NCBI GenBank assembly: GCA_029861675.1
Contig: JAOTYV010000141.1
Span: forward strand, 1-11,583
From: Alphaproteobacteria bacterium
Lineage (GTDB): Bacteria > Pseudomonadota > Alphaproteobacteria > UBA8366
Length of the DNA: 11,583 bases
Reading direction: 5' to 3'
The first letter of the stretch is position 1. Each line of letters begins with the position of its first letter. The notes beneath the pieces were generated by a model. The model saw only the letters and a list, made by a program, of their open reading frames with translations, was not told the DNA's origin and searched no databases. Positions 1 through 7,503 of this stretch are shown one piece after another. The translations under genes were made by a program, and so were the position numbers.

Positions 1-1220
1 ACGACCTCCGAGAAATAGTTGTCGTTATTGCCGATCACGATCGGACCATCCCGGTTGACCACCTCATCCACATCGTCGACCAGCAGGCTGGCGATATGCG
101 GCAGGTGCTCGAAGACGTAGGCCCGATTGGCGCCAACCAGCCGGCTGAGATTGACGTTGCGGTCGAAGATGCGGATTTCGTGCCCCTTGCCGAGCAGCCG
201 TTCGACCAATTCGACGACCGGGCTCTCGCGCAAATCGTCGGTACCCGCCTTGAAGCTCAACCCGAGCACGCCGACGCGGCGTTCGTTGAGGTCGAGGACC
301 ATCTTTAGCGCCCGGTCGACATGGCGTTCGTTGCTCGGCAGGACCGCGTTCAACAACGGCAGGTCGAGGTCGAGATGCCGCCCCTTGTACACCAGCGCCC
401 GCACATCCTTTGGCAGACAAGACCCGCCAAACGCAAAACCGGGACGAAGGTATTTGTCGGAAATGTTGAGCTTCCGATCCTGGCAGAAAATGTTCATCAC
501 TTCGCCGCCGTCGATCTCCAGCGACTTGCTGATGCTGCCGATCTCGTTGGCGAAGGCGACCTTGACCGCATGCCAGGAATTGTCCGCGTATTTCACCATT
601 TCCGCGGTTTCGAATTCCGCTCGGATCACCGGGACGGCGAAGTCGGCGTTGAGTTCCTCCAGCATGGCCTGGCTACGATCATCCGATGTTGCGACGACGA
701 TCTTCGGCGGATTGTAGAAGTCGTAGACCGCCGTGCCCTCCCGCAGGAATTCCGGGAAGAAGCCAACACCGAAATCCTCGCCCGCGCGCTTGCCCGAGGT
801 CCGCTCAAGCGCCGGAATGACGACATCGCGGATGGTTCCCGGCAATACGGTGCTGCGGATCACCACGGCGCAGAATTCGTCCTTTTCCTTCAGCGCACTG
901 CCGATATCCTCACACACCCGCTGGATGAAGGTCAGGCCAAGATTGCCGTTCGACTGGCTCGGCGTGCCGACACAGACGATTGCCAGATCGCTCTCCGCGA
1001 TCGCCATCGGCGCGTCCGTGGTCGCCCGCAGGCTGCCATTGTCGACGGCTTCGGCGATCATCTCGCCGATGTCCTTTTCGATCACCGGCGTCTGCCCGCT
1101 GTTGATCAAATCGACCTTGGCATCGTTGGCGTCGACGCCGATTACCGTGTGCCCCTCCTTCGAGAGGCAGGCGGCGGATACCGCGCCGACATAGCCGAGG
1201 CCGAAAATTGTGATTTTCAT
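1..1220 (-). CDS. algD: GDP-mannose 6-dehydrogenase, AlgD-like (3' end cut by window)
   Basis: Predicted to oxidise GDP-mannose to GDP-mannuronate with two NAD+ in the cytoplasm, supplying an activated uronic acid for polysaccharide synthesis. The 406 visible codons follow the UDP-glucose/GDP-mannose dehydrogenase layout: an N-terminal Rossmann motif GLGYVG at residues 7-12, PEFLREG at about 156-162, a central helix with K210 and N214, and the catalytic cysteine at C268 inside GSCLPKDVRAL. These residue numbers and the text around them match Pseudomonas AlgD as I remember it, so I favour GDP-mannose over UDP-glucose as substrate. SFKAGTDDLRESP begins the C-terminal domain. Full-length AlgD is about 436 residues, so some 30 are beyond the left edge. 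The ATG at 1218-1220 has a good AGGAG ribosome site 7 bases upstream. That site overlaps the TAG stop of the preceding heparinase-like gene, and the gap is 10 bp, so coupling is likely. UDP-sugar use cannot be excluded without alignment. Confidence 0.9.
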   Translation of the reverse strand, partial: MKITIFGLGYVGAVSAACLSKEGHTVIGVDANDAKVDLINSGQTPVIEKDIGEMIAEAVDNGSLRATTDAPMAIAESDLAIVCVGTPSQSNGNLGLTFIQRVCEDIGSALKEKDEFCAVVIRSTVLPGTIRDVVIPALERTSGKRAGEDFGVGFFPEFLREGTAVYDFYNPPKIVVATSDDRSQAMLEELNADFAVPVIRAEFETAEMVKYADNSWHAVKVAFANEIGSISKSLEIDGGEVMNIFCQDRKLNISDKYLRPGFAFGGSCLPKDVRALVYKGRHLDLDLPLLNAVLPSNERHVDRALKMVLDLNERRVGVLGLSFKAGTDDLRESPVVELVERLLGKGHEIRIFDRNVNLSRLVGANRAYVFEHLPHIASLLVDDVDEVVNRDGPIVIGNNDNYFSEV

Positions 1221-1230
1221 TCTTATTCTC

Positions 1231-3291
1231 CTAATTCAGCCCGGGCAGGCATACTTCCGCCTGTGGTTCTGTGACCTGATCCACCACAGCGCGCGCCAAT
1301 GGCTCGATGACGATCTCGGTGGTCAATGTGGTTGATTCCTGAATTTCTCCGACTCCGACCAGCGTCGTCGTCGGCGTCTTCGCGCCGAAGCACGGCGAAT
1401 ACCATCCGAGCGGCGGCACGTTCTGGCCGCGGATGGCGTCCCAGCGGAGACCGCCCGGCAGCCACATCGTCGCCGCCCGTGTCCCGGCCGCCGTTTGCCA
1501 GCTCAACCGGGCGACATCGTCCTGCAATTCACAGGTGACGTCCGGCCCCAAATGAAAGGCCAGACGGCCGGCATGCGCCGCTTCGCTTTCAATCGCGTCC
1601 TCCAGCACGATGCGCCGCTGACCGCGGTGCATCGTCACGGTGCGAACATGACGGGCACCGGGCTTCAACCGCCCATATCCGTCATGCGCGGCGCACCAGC
1701 GTGCCGTCTCGCCGGACTCGAGCCCTTCGAGCGAAATCAATTCGGACCGCGCGGTCTTCATCCAGAGGAACGAACCGCCTGAAACGGATTGATCAACGCC
1801 GTTTAATTCCAGACAATTATGGCCGATCGTTGACTTGAAATACGAACGCCATTGCTGCTCACCCTGATAGGTATAAGTACCGGGATCGGCGAGGATGTCG
1901 ACACCGCCGCAGCGCAGTTCAACGGACAGGGCGTCCGCGTGGCCATGGGCGGCCAGAGGACCGAACCCATGCGGACCGTGGTCGCAGCGGCACCAAATGT
2001 CATCTTCGCCGTCGCCATCGTCGCGCAGCAGAACGATGCCCGCATCATCGAACCGGTTGGGCCGCGCGGCGGGACGTCCCTCGATCCGGGGCGCACCCTC
2101 GATCATCTGCCGCCAGAGCAGGCTTCGCAGATCCTCTTCTTCCGCCGCCGGCCACCAATCGCAGGCGCCGAACAGGGTGGCGCCAATGCTTAGCAAGGGC
2201 GTCACCGGTTCCGCTTCGGCGGCATCCAGCAGGAGCCCCCGCGCATCGTCGCCGTCACCCTGACGCGGCGGCCGTCCGGCGCCATCGACCATTGCCGCCA
2301 GGGCGTCGCTCATCCGGCAAACCGTGACCCAGGCGTCGACACCCAGCGGATGGCCGGACGCCTCACCTTCCATCGCCGCGGCGAGCATCAGCTCCAGCAC
2401 GAACAGGTGATAGCTGCTGGCCAACTCGCGATTGATCCCGCTCGCAAAAGTCTGTGCGCGCAGCTCGCGCACCAGCGTTTCGGCCGATCTTTCGCGCCAT
2501 CCATCGGTCTCCGGAAAATACGGAAAGGCACAGCACGCGGCGAATTGCCCGGCCTCCTCGGCCAGAACGTGATTATTGGCGGAGGATCCGTGGCTGACCA
2601 GCTCGGCCAGAAACTCCTGATGATGGTGAAGCTGGCGAAGGAATGTCGGGTTGTCGTCGAACAACAGGCGGACGCCGTCCCAGCCATGTAAAAGCCGGCG
2701 GACCCAAACCCAAGAGATCAGCCGCACGCCCAGTTCGATTCCACTGGTCCAGTGAATGCCCGACAGAAATGGGTTGTTGCGCCACCAGGAGCGAAGCTGC
2801 CGGGCAACCGCCTCGGCATAGATCTCATTGCCGGTGATGAAATACGCCGCCGCCATGACCGTAAGCTGGTGGTGGCGCGACGGCTCCCAGACATACTTCA
2901 CCGTGCCCACCTTTTCGGCGCGCCGGTAGTCGATATCGAAAGCATAATCGGCCTGCGGCGCCCGCATTCCGGTCCGCGGATCGAGGAACCAATCCGGATC
3001 GCCATTCAGATCGTCGCGCACCCGGTCGAAAAACCGGAATCGGCCGGCGACCGCTTCATCCGCCGCCGCCACGATGCGCTCGCGCACCGCATCGGGCAAC
3101 GAGCCTGCCACGGCGGGATCGATCGGGCTGGCAAAGTCCGGCACCGCGTCGGGCACGGGCAAGTCGTCGACGCCGCCCGGCTGGACCTGCCGCCGGCGCC
3201 ACCGTTGCTTCACCCACGCGTCGCCGAGACGTCCCCAGACTTCCGCCGGAGACATCCGCGACAACCGCCGCGCATACCAAACCAGGTTCAT
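1231..3291 (-). CDS. Heparinase II/III-family protein (polysaccharide lyase-like), no signal peptide
   Basis: A 686-residue protein of the heparinase II/III family, which includes lyases cleaving uronic-acid polysaccharides such as heparan sulfate and alginate by beta-elimination. The N-terminal half is the all-alpha toroid domain, with WEPSRHHQL at 135-143, NNHVLAEEAG at 239-248 (the family's Asn/His region) and SSYHLFVLEL at 292-301 (candidate catalytic Tyr294-His295). The C-terminal half is the beta-sandwich, opened by AAHGHADALSVEL at 447-459 and ILADPGTYTY at 466-475. The N-terminus (MNLVWYARRL, then RMSPAEVWGRL) is not a secretion signal, unlike exported lyases. This fits the form often seen inside exopolysaccharide clusters, whose substrate is generally unproven. 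A longer 766-codon reading frame is open upstream. I chose the ATG at 3289-3291 because it forms the 4-base ATGA overlap with the upstream stop, begins the conserved N-terminus, and follows a G-rich GGGGGCGG stretch. Extra upstream residues would only be the upstream gene read in another frame. A role in trimming or editing the polymer is inferred. Confidence 0.85.
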   Translation of the reverse strand: MNLVWYARRLSRMSPAEVWGRLGDAWVKQRWRRRQVQPGGVDDLPVPDAVPDFASPIDPAVAGSLPDAVRERIVAAADEAVAGRFRFFDRVRDDLNGDPDWFLDPRTGMRAPQADYAFDIDYRRAEKVGTVKYVWEPSRHHQLTVMAAAYFITGNEIYAEAVARQLRSWWRNNPFLSGIHWTSGIELGVRLISWVWVRRLLHGWDGVRLLFDDNPTFLRQLHHHQEFLAELVSHGSSANNHVLAEEAGQFAACCAFPYFPETDGWRERSAETLVRELRAQTFASGINRELASSYHLFVLELMLAAAMEGEASGHPLGVDAWVTVCRMSDALAAMVDGAGRPPRQGDGDDARGLLLDAAEAEPVTPLLSIGATLFGACDWWPAAEEEDLRSLLWRQMIEGAPRIEGRPAARPNRFDDAGIVLLRDDGDGEDDIWCRCDHGPHGFGPLAAHGHADALSVELRCGGVDILADPGTYTYQGEQQWRSYFKSTIGHNCLELNGVDQSVSGGSFLWMKTARSELISLEGLESGETARWCAAHDGYGRLKPGARHVRTVTMHRGQRRIVLEDAIESEAAHAGRLAFHLGPDVTCELQDDVARLSWQTAAGTRAATMWLPGGLRWDAIRGQNVPPLGWYSPCFGAKTPTTTLVGVGEIQESTTLTTEIVIEPLARAVVDQVTEPQAEVCLPGLN

Positions 3292-5519
3292 TCCGCCGCC
3301 CCCAGATCTGCGACGCCATCCGCATTCTCTTCGAGATCGGCGGCCCAGTCGGCGACCGGCTCGACCCGCCGGGTCATCGTGCTGCGAATGCTGGCGAAGG
3401 TTGCCGCGGTCGTGGCAAATAGCGATTCCAGAGAGATCGGCATTGGCGTGGCCGTCTTGACCGCTTCGACGAAGGCGGCCAGTTCCTGCTTCTGTCCCTT
3501 GTCGATGCCCATCTTGCTCGCCTTGCGGCACTTGCCCCGATGCCAGACCTCGGTGCGCTGGAAGTTGTGCAGCCGGGCGACCTTGCCGTCGCCGAACACC
3601 TCCATCACTTCCTTCGGATATTTCGCATCGCCGCTTGTCATATACGCGATCTTGGCAACCGATCCGTCCGCGTAGGTCAGCATCGTCATCAAATTGTCCG
3701 GGTCGTCCGGCGTGCGCAGCGCGACGGCATCGACCGGGTCGCTATCGAGCCACCACGAGACGGTATCGATGAAATGCCCGCCCTCGCCCGCGAAGCGCGA
3801 GCCCTGGGTATCCGACTGGCCGTACCAGCTGGTCTGATCAAGCTGTCCGGCGTTGACCGTGAGATTGACCGTCTGCGGACCGGCGCAGCCACCCCATGCG
3901 TCCTTCAAATCCGTCAGAATTTTGGAAAAACGGCGGTTGAAGCCGACCATCAGCCGATCGTTCTCGGTTTCCAGAATGGTGTCGCGGACCGCCGCCAACT
4001 GTGCCGCATCGATGGCGAGCGGCTTCTCGACGAAGACCGCCTTGCCGGCGCGCAACGCCTCGCACACCATGAAGGCGTGGCTGTCGTGACGGGTCGCGAT
4101 GAGTACGGCGTCGATATCGTCGCTCGCCAGCATCGCACGGTAGTCGGTCGAAACCCGCTCGAACTCGAATTTCGATTGCGCATTGGCCGCCGACAGCGCG
4201 GTCGCCGTGGCGACCTCCTTCAAGACCACGTCCGGATTGGCCTTCAGATGCGGCAGCAGCATGGTCGTCGCATAGTTGCCGCAGCCGATGGCGCCAAGCC
4301 GCACCTGATCGAGTGGCCGGGGCTGCACGCGCAGGGAATTGAGCACCACCGGCGCCGCCCGTGCCGGCGTAACAATTTCTTCGCCCTGTTCCGGGTAGCG
4401 GAAGACGATCCCGAGGCCGCCCAGTTCCCCCGAATTGATCCGCTCATACACCGACACGCCATCCTCGAACGGCAGAACGTCGCTGATGATGCCTTCGAAA
4501 TCGAGGCTGCCGGCCGCGAGCAGGTCGAGCACGCATTCCATGTTGCGGCGCTCGGTCCACCTGACATAGCCGATCGGATAGTCGACGCCGCCTTCCTCAT
4601 AAGTCGGATCGTACCGGCCCGGCCCGTAGGAGCGCGAGAACCGCAGGTCCAGCTCTTTTTCGTAATAGGCGTTCCACGGCAGGTCGAGCTTGCACTTGCC
4701 GATATCGGTCACCCGGGCGCGGTCGCGCGCCAGTTCGACCGCGGTCTCGACCGGCGCGTTGCTGTTGCCGCCCGCGCACAGGAAGACATGGTCGGCCCCG
4801 GCCCCGCCGGTCATCGCCAGCAACCGGCCCTTCATCGTATCGAAGGACGCCGCACCCGGCACGCCGCAAGCGGTCGCGCCGAAGCGTTCCGCCAAGGTGC
4901 AGCGCTCCTCGGAAACATCGATGCCGACCACTTGCACGCCGGCGGCGCGCAGGATTTGCACCAGGACCTGACCGACCAGCCCCAGACCGATGACGCAGGC
5001 GGTTTCCCCCAGCTTGGCCTCGGATTGCCGGAATCCCTGCATGGAGATCGACGCGACGGTGGCGAAGGCGGCCTGCAGCGACGGCACGCCGTCGGGAACC
5101 GCCACACAGAGATTCTTCGGCACCCAATTATATTCCGCGTGCAGGGCATACAAATTGCCGCCGCAGGCGACCCGTTGGCCGACCGTGAATTCATCGACGC
5201 CGGCGCCAACCTGAACCACGACACCGGACAGCGAATAGCCAAGCGGCGTATAGCTGTCGAGCCGGTTCATCACCTTTTTGTAGGTCGCGACCGGGCCCTG
5301 CTGGGCCATCGTTTCCATCACTTTTTTGACCTGGTCGGGACGCGCCCGCGCCTTGCCGATGAGCGACAGCTTGCTTTCGTGAATCTTCATCGATTCGGTG
5401 CCCATGGAGATCAGCGAAAAATCGCTGCGCACCAGGACGCCGCCGGCCTTGCAGGCCGGCACCGGCACATCGAGCAATGAGATGTCGCCGGATTTGTAGT
5501 TCTGTGCAATCTGTTTCAT
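3288..5519 (-). CDS. Bi-domain oxidoreductase: medium-chain dehydrogenase fused to Gfo/Idh/MocA domain
   Basis: A 743-residue fusion of two NAD(P)-dependent enzymes. Residues 1 to about 375 are a medium-chain dehydrogenase/reductase with dinucleotide motif VIGLGLVGQ at 176-184 and a GIDVSEERC turn after it. The usual zinc-binding Cys and GHE motif are absent: SLISMGTES at 35-43 and GYSLSG at 94-99 stand in their place. Activity is therefore probably zinc-independent. Residues 405 to about 715 are a Gfo/Idh/MocA oxidoreductase with GAIGCGNYA at 409-417, the EKP motif at 498-500 and GGHFIDTVSWW at 580-590, whose His582 and Asp585 fit the family's catalytic pair. This fusion is known from exopolysaccharide and O-antigen clusters, often beside a heparinase-like gene; its substrate, probably a sugar or sugar nucleotide, is not established. 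A GTG immediately upstream (5520-5522) is an alternative start adding one residue. Neither start has a well-spaced ribosome site: an AGGGGAG lies about 19 bases upstream. The stop overlaps the heparinase-like start by four bases. Confidence 0.87.
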   Translation of the reverse strand: MKQIAQNYKSGDISLLDVPVPACKAGGVLVRSDFSLISMGTESMKIHESKLSLIGKARARPDQVKKVMETMAQQGPVATYKKVMNRLDSYTPLGYSLSGVVVQVGAGVDEFTVGQRVACGGNLYALHAEYNWVPKNLCVAVPDGVPSLQAAFATVASISMQGFRQSEAKLGETACVIGLGLVGQVLVQILRAAGVQVVGIDVSEERCTLAERFGATACGVPGAASFDTMKGRLLAMTGGAGADHVFLCAGGNSNAPVETAVELARDRARVTDIGKCKLDLPWNAYYEKELDLRFSRSYGPGRYDPTYEEGGVDYPIGYVRWTERRNMECVLDLLAAGSLDFEGIISDVLPFEDGVSVYERINSGELGGLGIVFRYPEQGEEIVTPARAAPVVLNSLRVQPRPLDQVRLGAIGCGNYATTMLLPHLKANPDVVLKEVATATALSAANAQSKFEFERVSTDYRAMLASDDIDAVLIATRHDSHAFMVCEALRAGKAVFVEKPLAIDAAQLAAVRDTILETENDRLMVGFNRRFSKILTDLKDAWGGCAGPQTVNLTVNAGQLDQTSWYGQSDTQGSRFAGEGGHFIDTVSWWLDSDPVDAVALRTPDDPDNLMTMLTYADGSVAKIAYMTSGDAKYPKEVMEVFGDGKVARLHNFQRTEVWHRGKCRKASKMGIDKGQKQELAAFVEAVKTATPMPISLESLFATTAATFASIRSTMTRRVEPVADWAADLEENADGVADLGAAE

Positions 5520-5561
5520 CACCGTTGCCGTCAGGCGGCTCCCCTCATTATCGGCGCGTGA

Positions 5562-5575
5562 TCCCGGTGACGGGA
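5562..5575. other. Small hairpin between amidotransferase and oxidoreductase genes
   Basis: A 5-bp inverted repeat TCCCG/CGGGA closes a four-base loop just after the amidotransferase stop codon, within the 54-bp gap that is the widest inside the operon. No T-run follows on the minus strand, so it is not a standard terminator. It might pause polymerase or protect mRNA ends, or it may be chance. Confidence 0.25.
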
Positions 5576-5576
5576 C

Positions 5577-7493
5577 CTACAGCGTCGCCTTTTGTTGCTG
5601 CAGCCAGGTTTCCAACGTCATCAGCTGCCAAATTTCCTTGGAACGATCGGCCGTGCCGGCCCGGTCTTCGTCGACCATGCCGCGCAGATAATCGCGATTC
5701 AAAAACCCGGACTTCACCATGTTGCCGTGCATCAGCAGGTCTTCGACCATGGTCTTGAGGTCGCGCCGGATCCACGCCCGCAATGGCGCGCTGAACAGCC
5801 CCTTCGGCCGGTAGATCACTTCGCGCGGCAACCACGGCTCGGCCGCCTTCTTCAGGATGGACTTGGTTTCCCGTCCAACGATCTTGTGCTTGCCCGCGAT
5901 CGCAAAGGCCGCCGCCACCACTTCCTTGTCGACATAGGGCACGCGTACCTCGGTCGAGGCCGCCATGCTAGCCCGATCCGTGTACGCCAAATTGAGCCCC
6001 GGCAGGAAATGCCGCAAATCCGTGTAGCACATGCTGTTTACCGCATCGCCGGAGTTGCCGTTCTTGTATTGCCCGTAAATCTCCGCGTGCTCGTCGACCA
6101 ATTGATCCACCGACCCGTGGTGGTCCGGATGCAGAAGGTCCCCGAATTCCGGCACGCCGTAATGGGTATAGCTGCGCCGGAACGCCGACTCCTCCGGCAT
6201 GTCGGCGAAGGACAGGAACCGCTTGGCCCAGCGCGCCGTGCGATAGCCCCGCTTGCGGCCGGCGACCGGCAGCGCATCGACGATTGGGCGCACCACGCCC
6301 TGGCGCAATATTTGCGGGACCCGCCGGTACTGCGACGCCAGCATGCACGCATAGTGCTTGCGGTAGCCGCCGAACAACTCATCCGCGCCCATCCCCGACA
6401 GCAAGACCTTAACGCCGCTTTCACGGGCCGCCTGGCAGATCAGATAGGCATTGATCGCGGCGGCGTCGCCGATCGGCTCGTCGAGGAACTGCACCATCTT
6501 GGGCAGCATGTCGGCCACATCCGGCGCGATTTCGATTTCGTGCAGCGGAATGTCGTACTGCTTGGCGATCTTGCGCGCATAAAACAGATCGTCCGGCATC
6601 GCCTCGAGCCGCCGGTCGTCTTCGCGGAACGAGATGGTGTAGCCCTCAATTTGATAGCCCTTGCCGGCCGCGATGGCGGTCAGCAGGCTTGAATCGAGGC
6701 CGCCGCTGAGAAACGCCGAGACCGGCACGTCCGCGACAAGATGCGCCTCGACCGAATCTTCGATGATGGCGCGCAGTTCATCCGCACCGAGATCGCTGTA
6801 CTTCGAGTGAATGAGTTCGCGCTGCGGATCGAAATAGCTGTGGCGCTGAAATGTGCCGTCCGGCGAAATCTCCGCCCAGTGCCCCGGGGGCAGTTTCTCA
6901 ACGCCCTTGAAGACGCATTGCCGCTCCGGCACCCAATAATACATCAGCGACGACACCAGCGCCGTATGGTCGATCTGCAGCTCGTCGCGCAAGGCGGTGC
7001 TCAGCGCCTTCAGTTCGGAGGCGAAAGCCAAGCCGCCGTGGCGCACCGTGAAGAACAGCGGCTTGATGCCAAATGGATCGCGCGCCAGAAACATTTGGCC
7101 GGTTTTCTTGTTCAACAAGGCGAAGGCGAACATGCCGCGCAGCCGGGTCAGACAGTCCGGCCCCCATTCACGCCAAGCCTCGAGCAGCACTTCGGTATCC
7201 GACGTGGTCCGGAACGTAACGCCGCGCGTCTTCAGCTCCGCCGAGAGCTCCTTGTAATTGTAAATTTCGCCATTGTAGACGAGGACGAAATCATGCTTCT
7301 CGAACGGCTGGTTGGCCGCCTCGGACAAATCGATGATCGAAAGCCGACGATGGCCAAGCTGCACCCCGACACCGCGATGCTCACCGGTGTAGATGCCCTC
7401 CGCGTCCGGGCCCCGATGGGCGATCGCGCCGAGCATGTCCGGCAGGAGATGCGCCACCCTGGGCAGATTATAAAGGCCGACTATTCCACACAT
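5577..7493 (-). CDS. asnB: AsnB-type glutamine-dependent amidotransferase (asparagine synthase family)
   Basis: A 638-residue class II glutamine amidotransferase of the asparagine synthase (glutamine-hydrolysing) family. The glutaminase domain starts at Cys2 after the initiator Met (MCGIVGLYN), the N-terminal nucleophile. It has HRGPD at 26-30, GHRRLSIIDLS at 47-57, NGEIYNY at 74-80, SDTEVLLEAW at 98-107 and RDPFGIKPL at 138-146. The synthetase domain has the ATP-binding PP-loop SGGLDSS at 263-269, SGMGADELFGGY at 366-377 and DRASMAASTEVRVPY at 506-520. All catalytic motifs look intact. The ATG at 7491-7493 was chosen because Cys2 must be exposed; the 14 extra residues possible upstream would bury it. 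In the cell it would either make asparagine or, as its place in this operon suggests, amidate the carboxylate of a sugar acid, as proposed for WbpS/WbtH-type proteins of O-antigen loci. The gap to the upstream membrane-protein gene is 10 bp. The ribosome site (GTGAG) is weak, so coupling is likely. The symbol denotes the family, not proven asparagine synthesis. Confidence 0.93.
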   Translation of the reverse strand: MCGIVGLYNLPRVAHLLPDMLGAIAHRGPDAEGIYTGEHRGVGVQLGHRRLSIIDLSEAANQPFEKHDFVLVYNGEIYNYKELSAELKTRGVTFRTTSDTEVLLEAWREWGPDCLTRLRGMFAFALLNKKTGQMFLARDPFGIKPLFFTVRHGGLAFASELKALSTALRDELQIDHTALVSSLMYYWVPERQCVFKGVEKLPPGHWAEISPDGTFQRHSYFDPQRELIHSKYSDLGADELRAIIEDSVEAHLVADVPVSAFLSGGLDSSLLTAIAAGKGYQIEGYTISFREDDRRLEAMPDDLFYARKIAKQYDIPLHEIEIAPDVADMLPKMVQFLDEPIGDAAAINAYLICQAARESGVKVLLSGMGADELFGGYRKHYACMLASQYRRVPQILRQGVVRPIVDALPVAGRKRGYRTARWAKRFLSFADMPEESAFRRSYTHYGVPEFGDLLHPDHHGSVDQLVDEHAEIYGQYKNGNSGDAVNSMCYTDLRHFLPGLNLAYTDRASMAASTEVRVPYVDKEVVAAAFAIAGKHKIVGRETKSILKKAAEPWLPREVIYRPKGLFSAPLRAWIRRDLKTMVEDLLMHGNMVKSGFLNRDYLRGMVDEDRAGTADRSKEIWQLMTLETWLQQQKATL

Positions 7494-7503
7494 CGTTCGC
7501 GTC

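Noticed and set aside
321..1274. 317-codon plus-strand open frame opposite algD
   Set aside because: Antisense shadow of the dehydrogenase; no recognisable domain and no ribosome site.
3292..3531. 80-codon upstream extension of the heparinase-like frame
   Set aside because: It lies entirely within the end of the oxidoreductase gene in another frame, and the conserved N-terminus begins at the ATG at 3291.
3540..5480. 646-codon plus-strand open frame opposite the oxidoreductase
   Set aside because: It is antisense to a gene with clear family motifs. Its product is rich in His, Arg and Ala with no motif, typical of the shadow frame of high-GC coding DNA.
5592..6692. 366-codon plus-strand open frame opposite asnB
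   Set aside because: Antisense shadow of a fully conserved amidotransferase gene.
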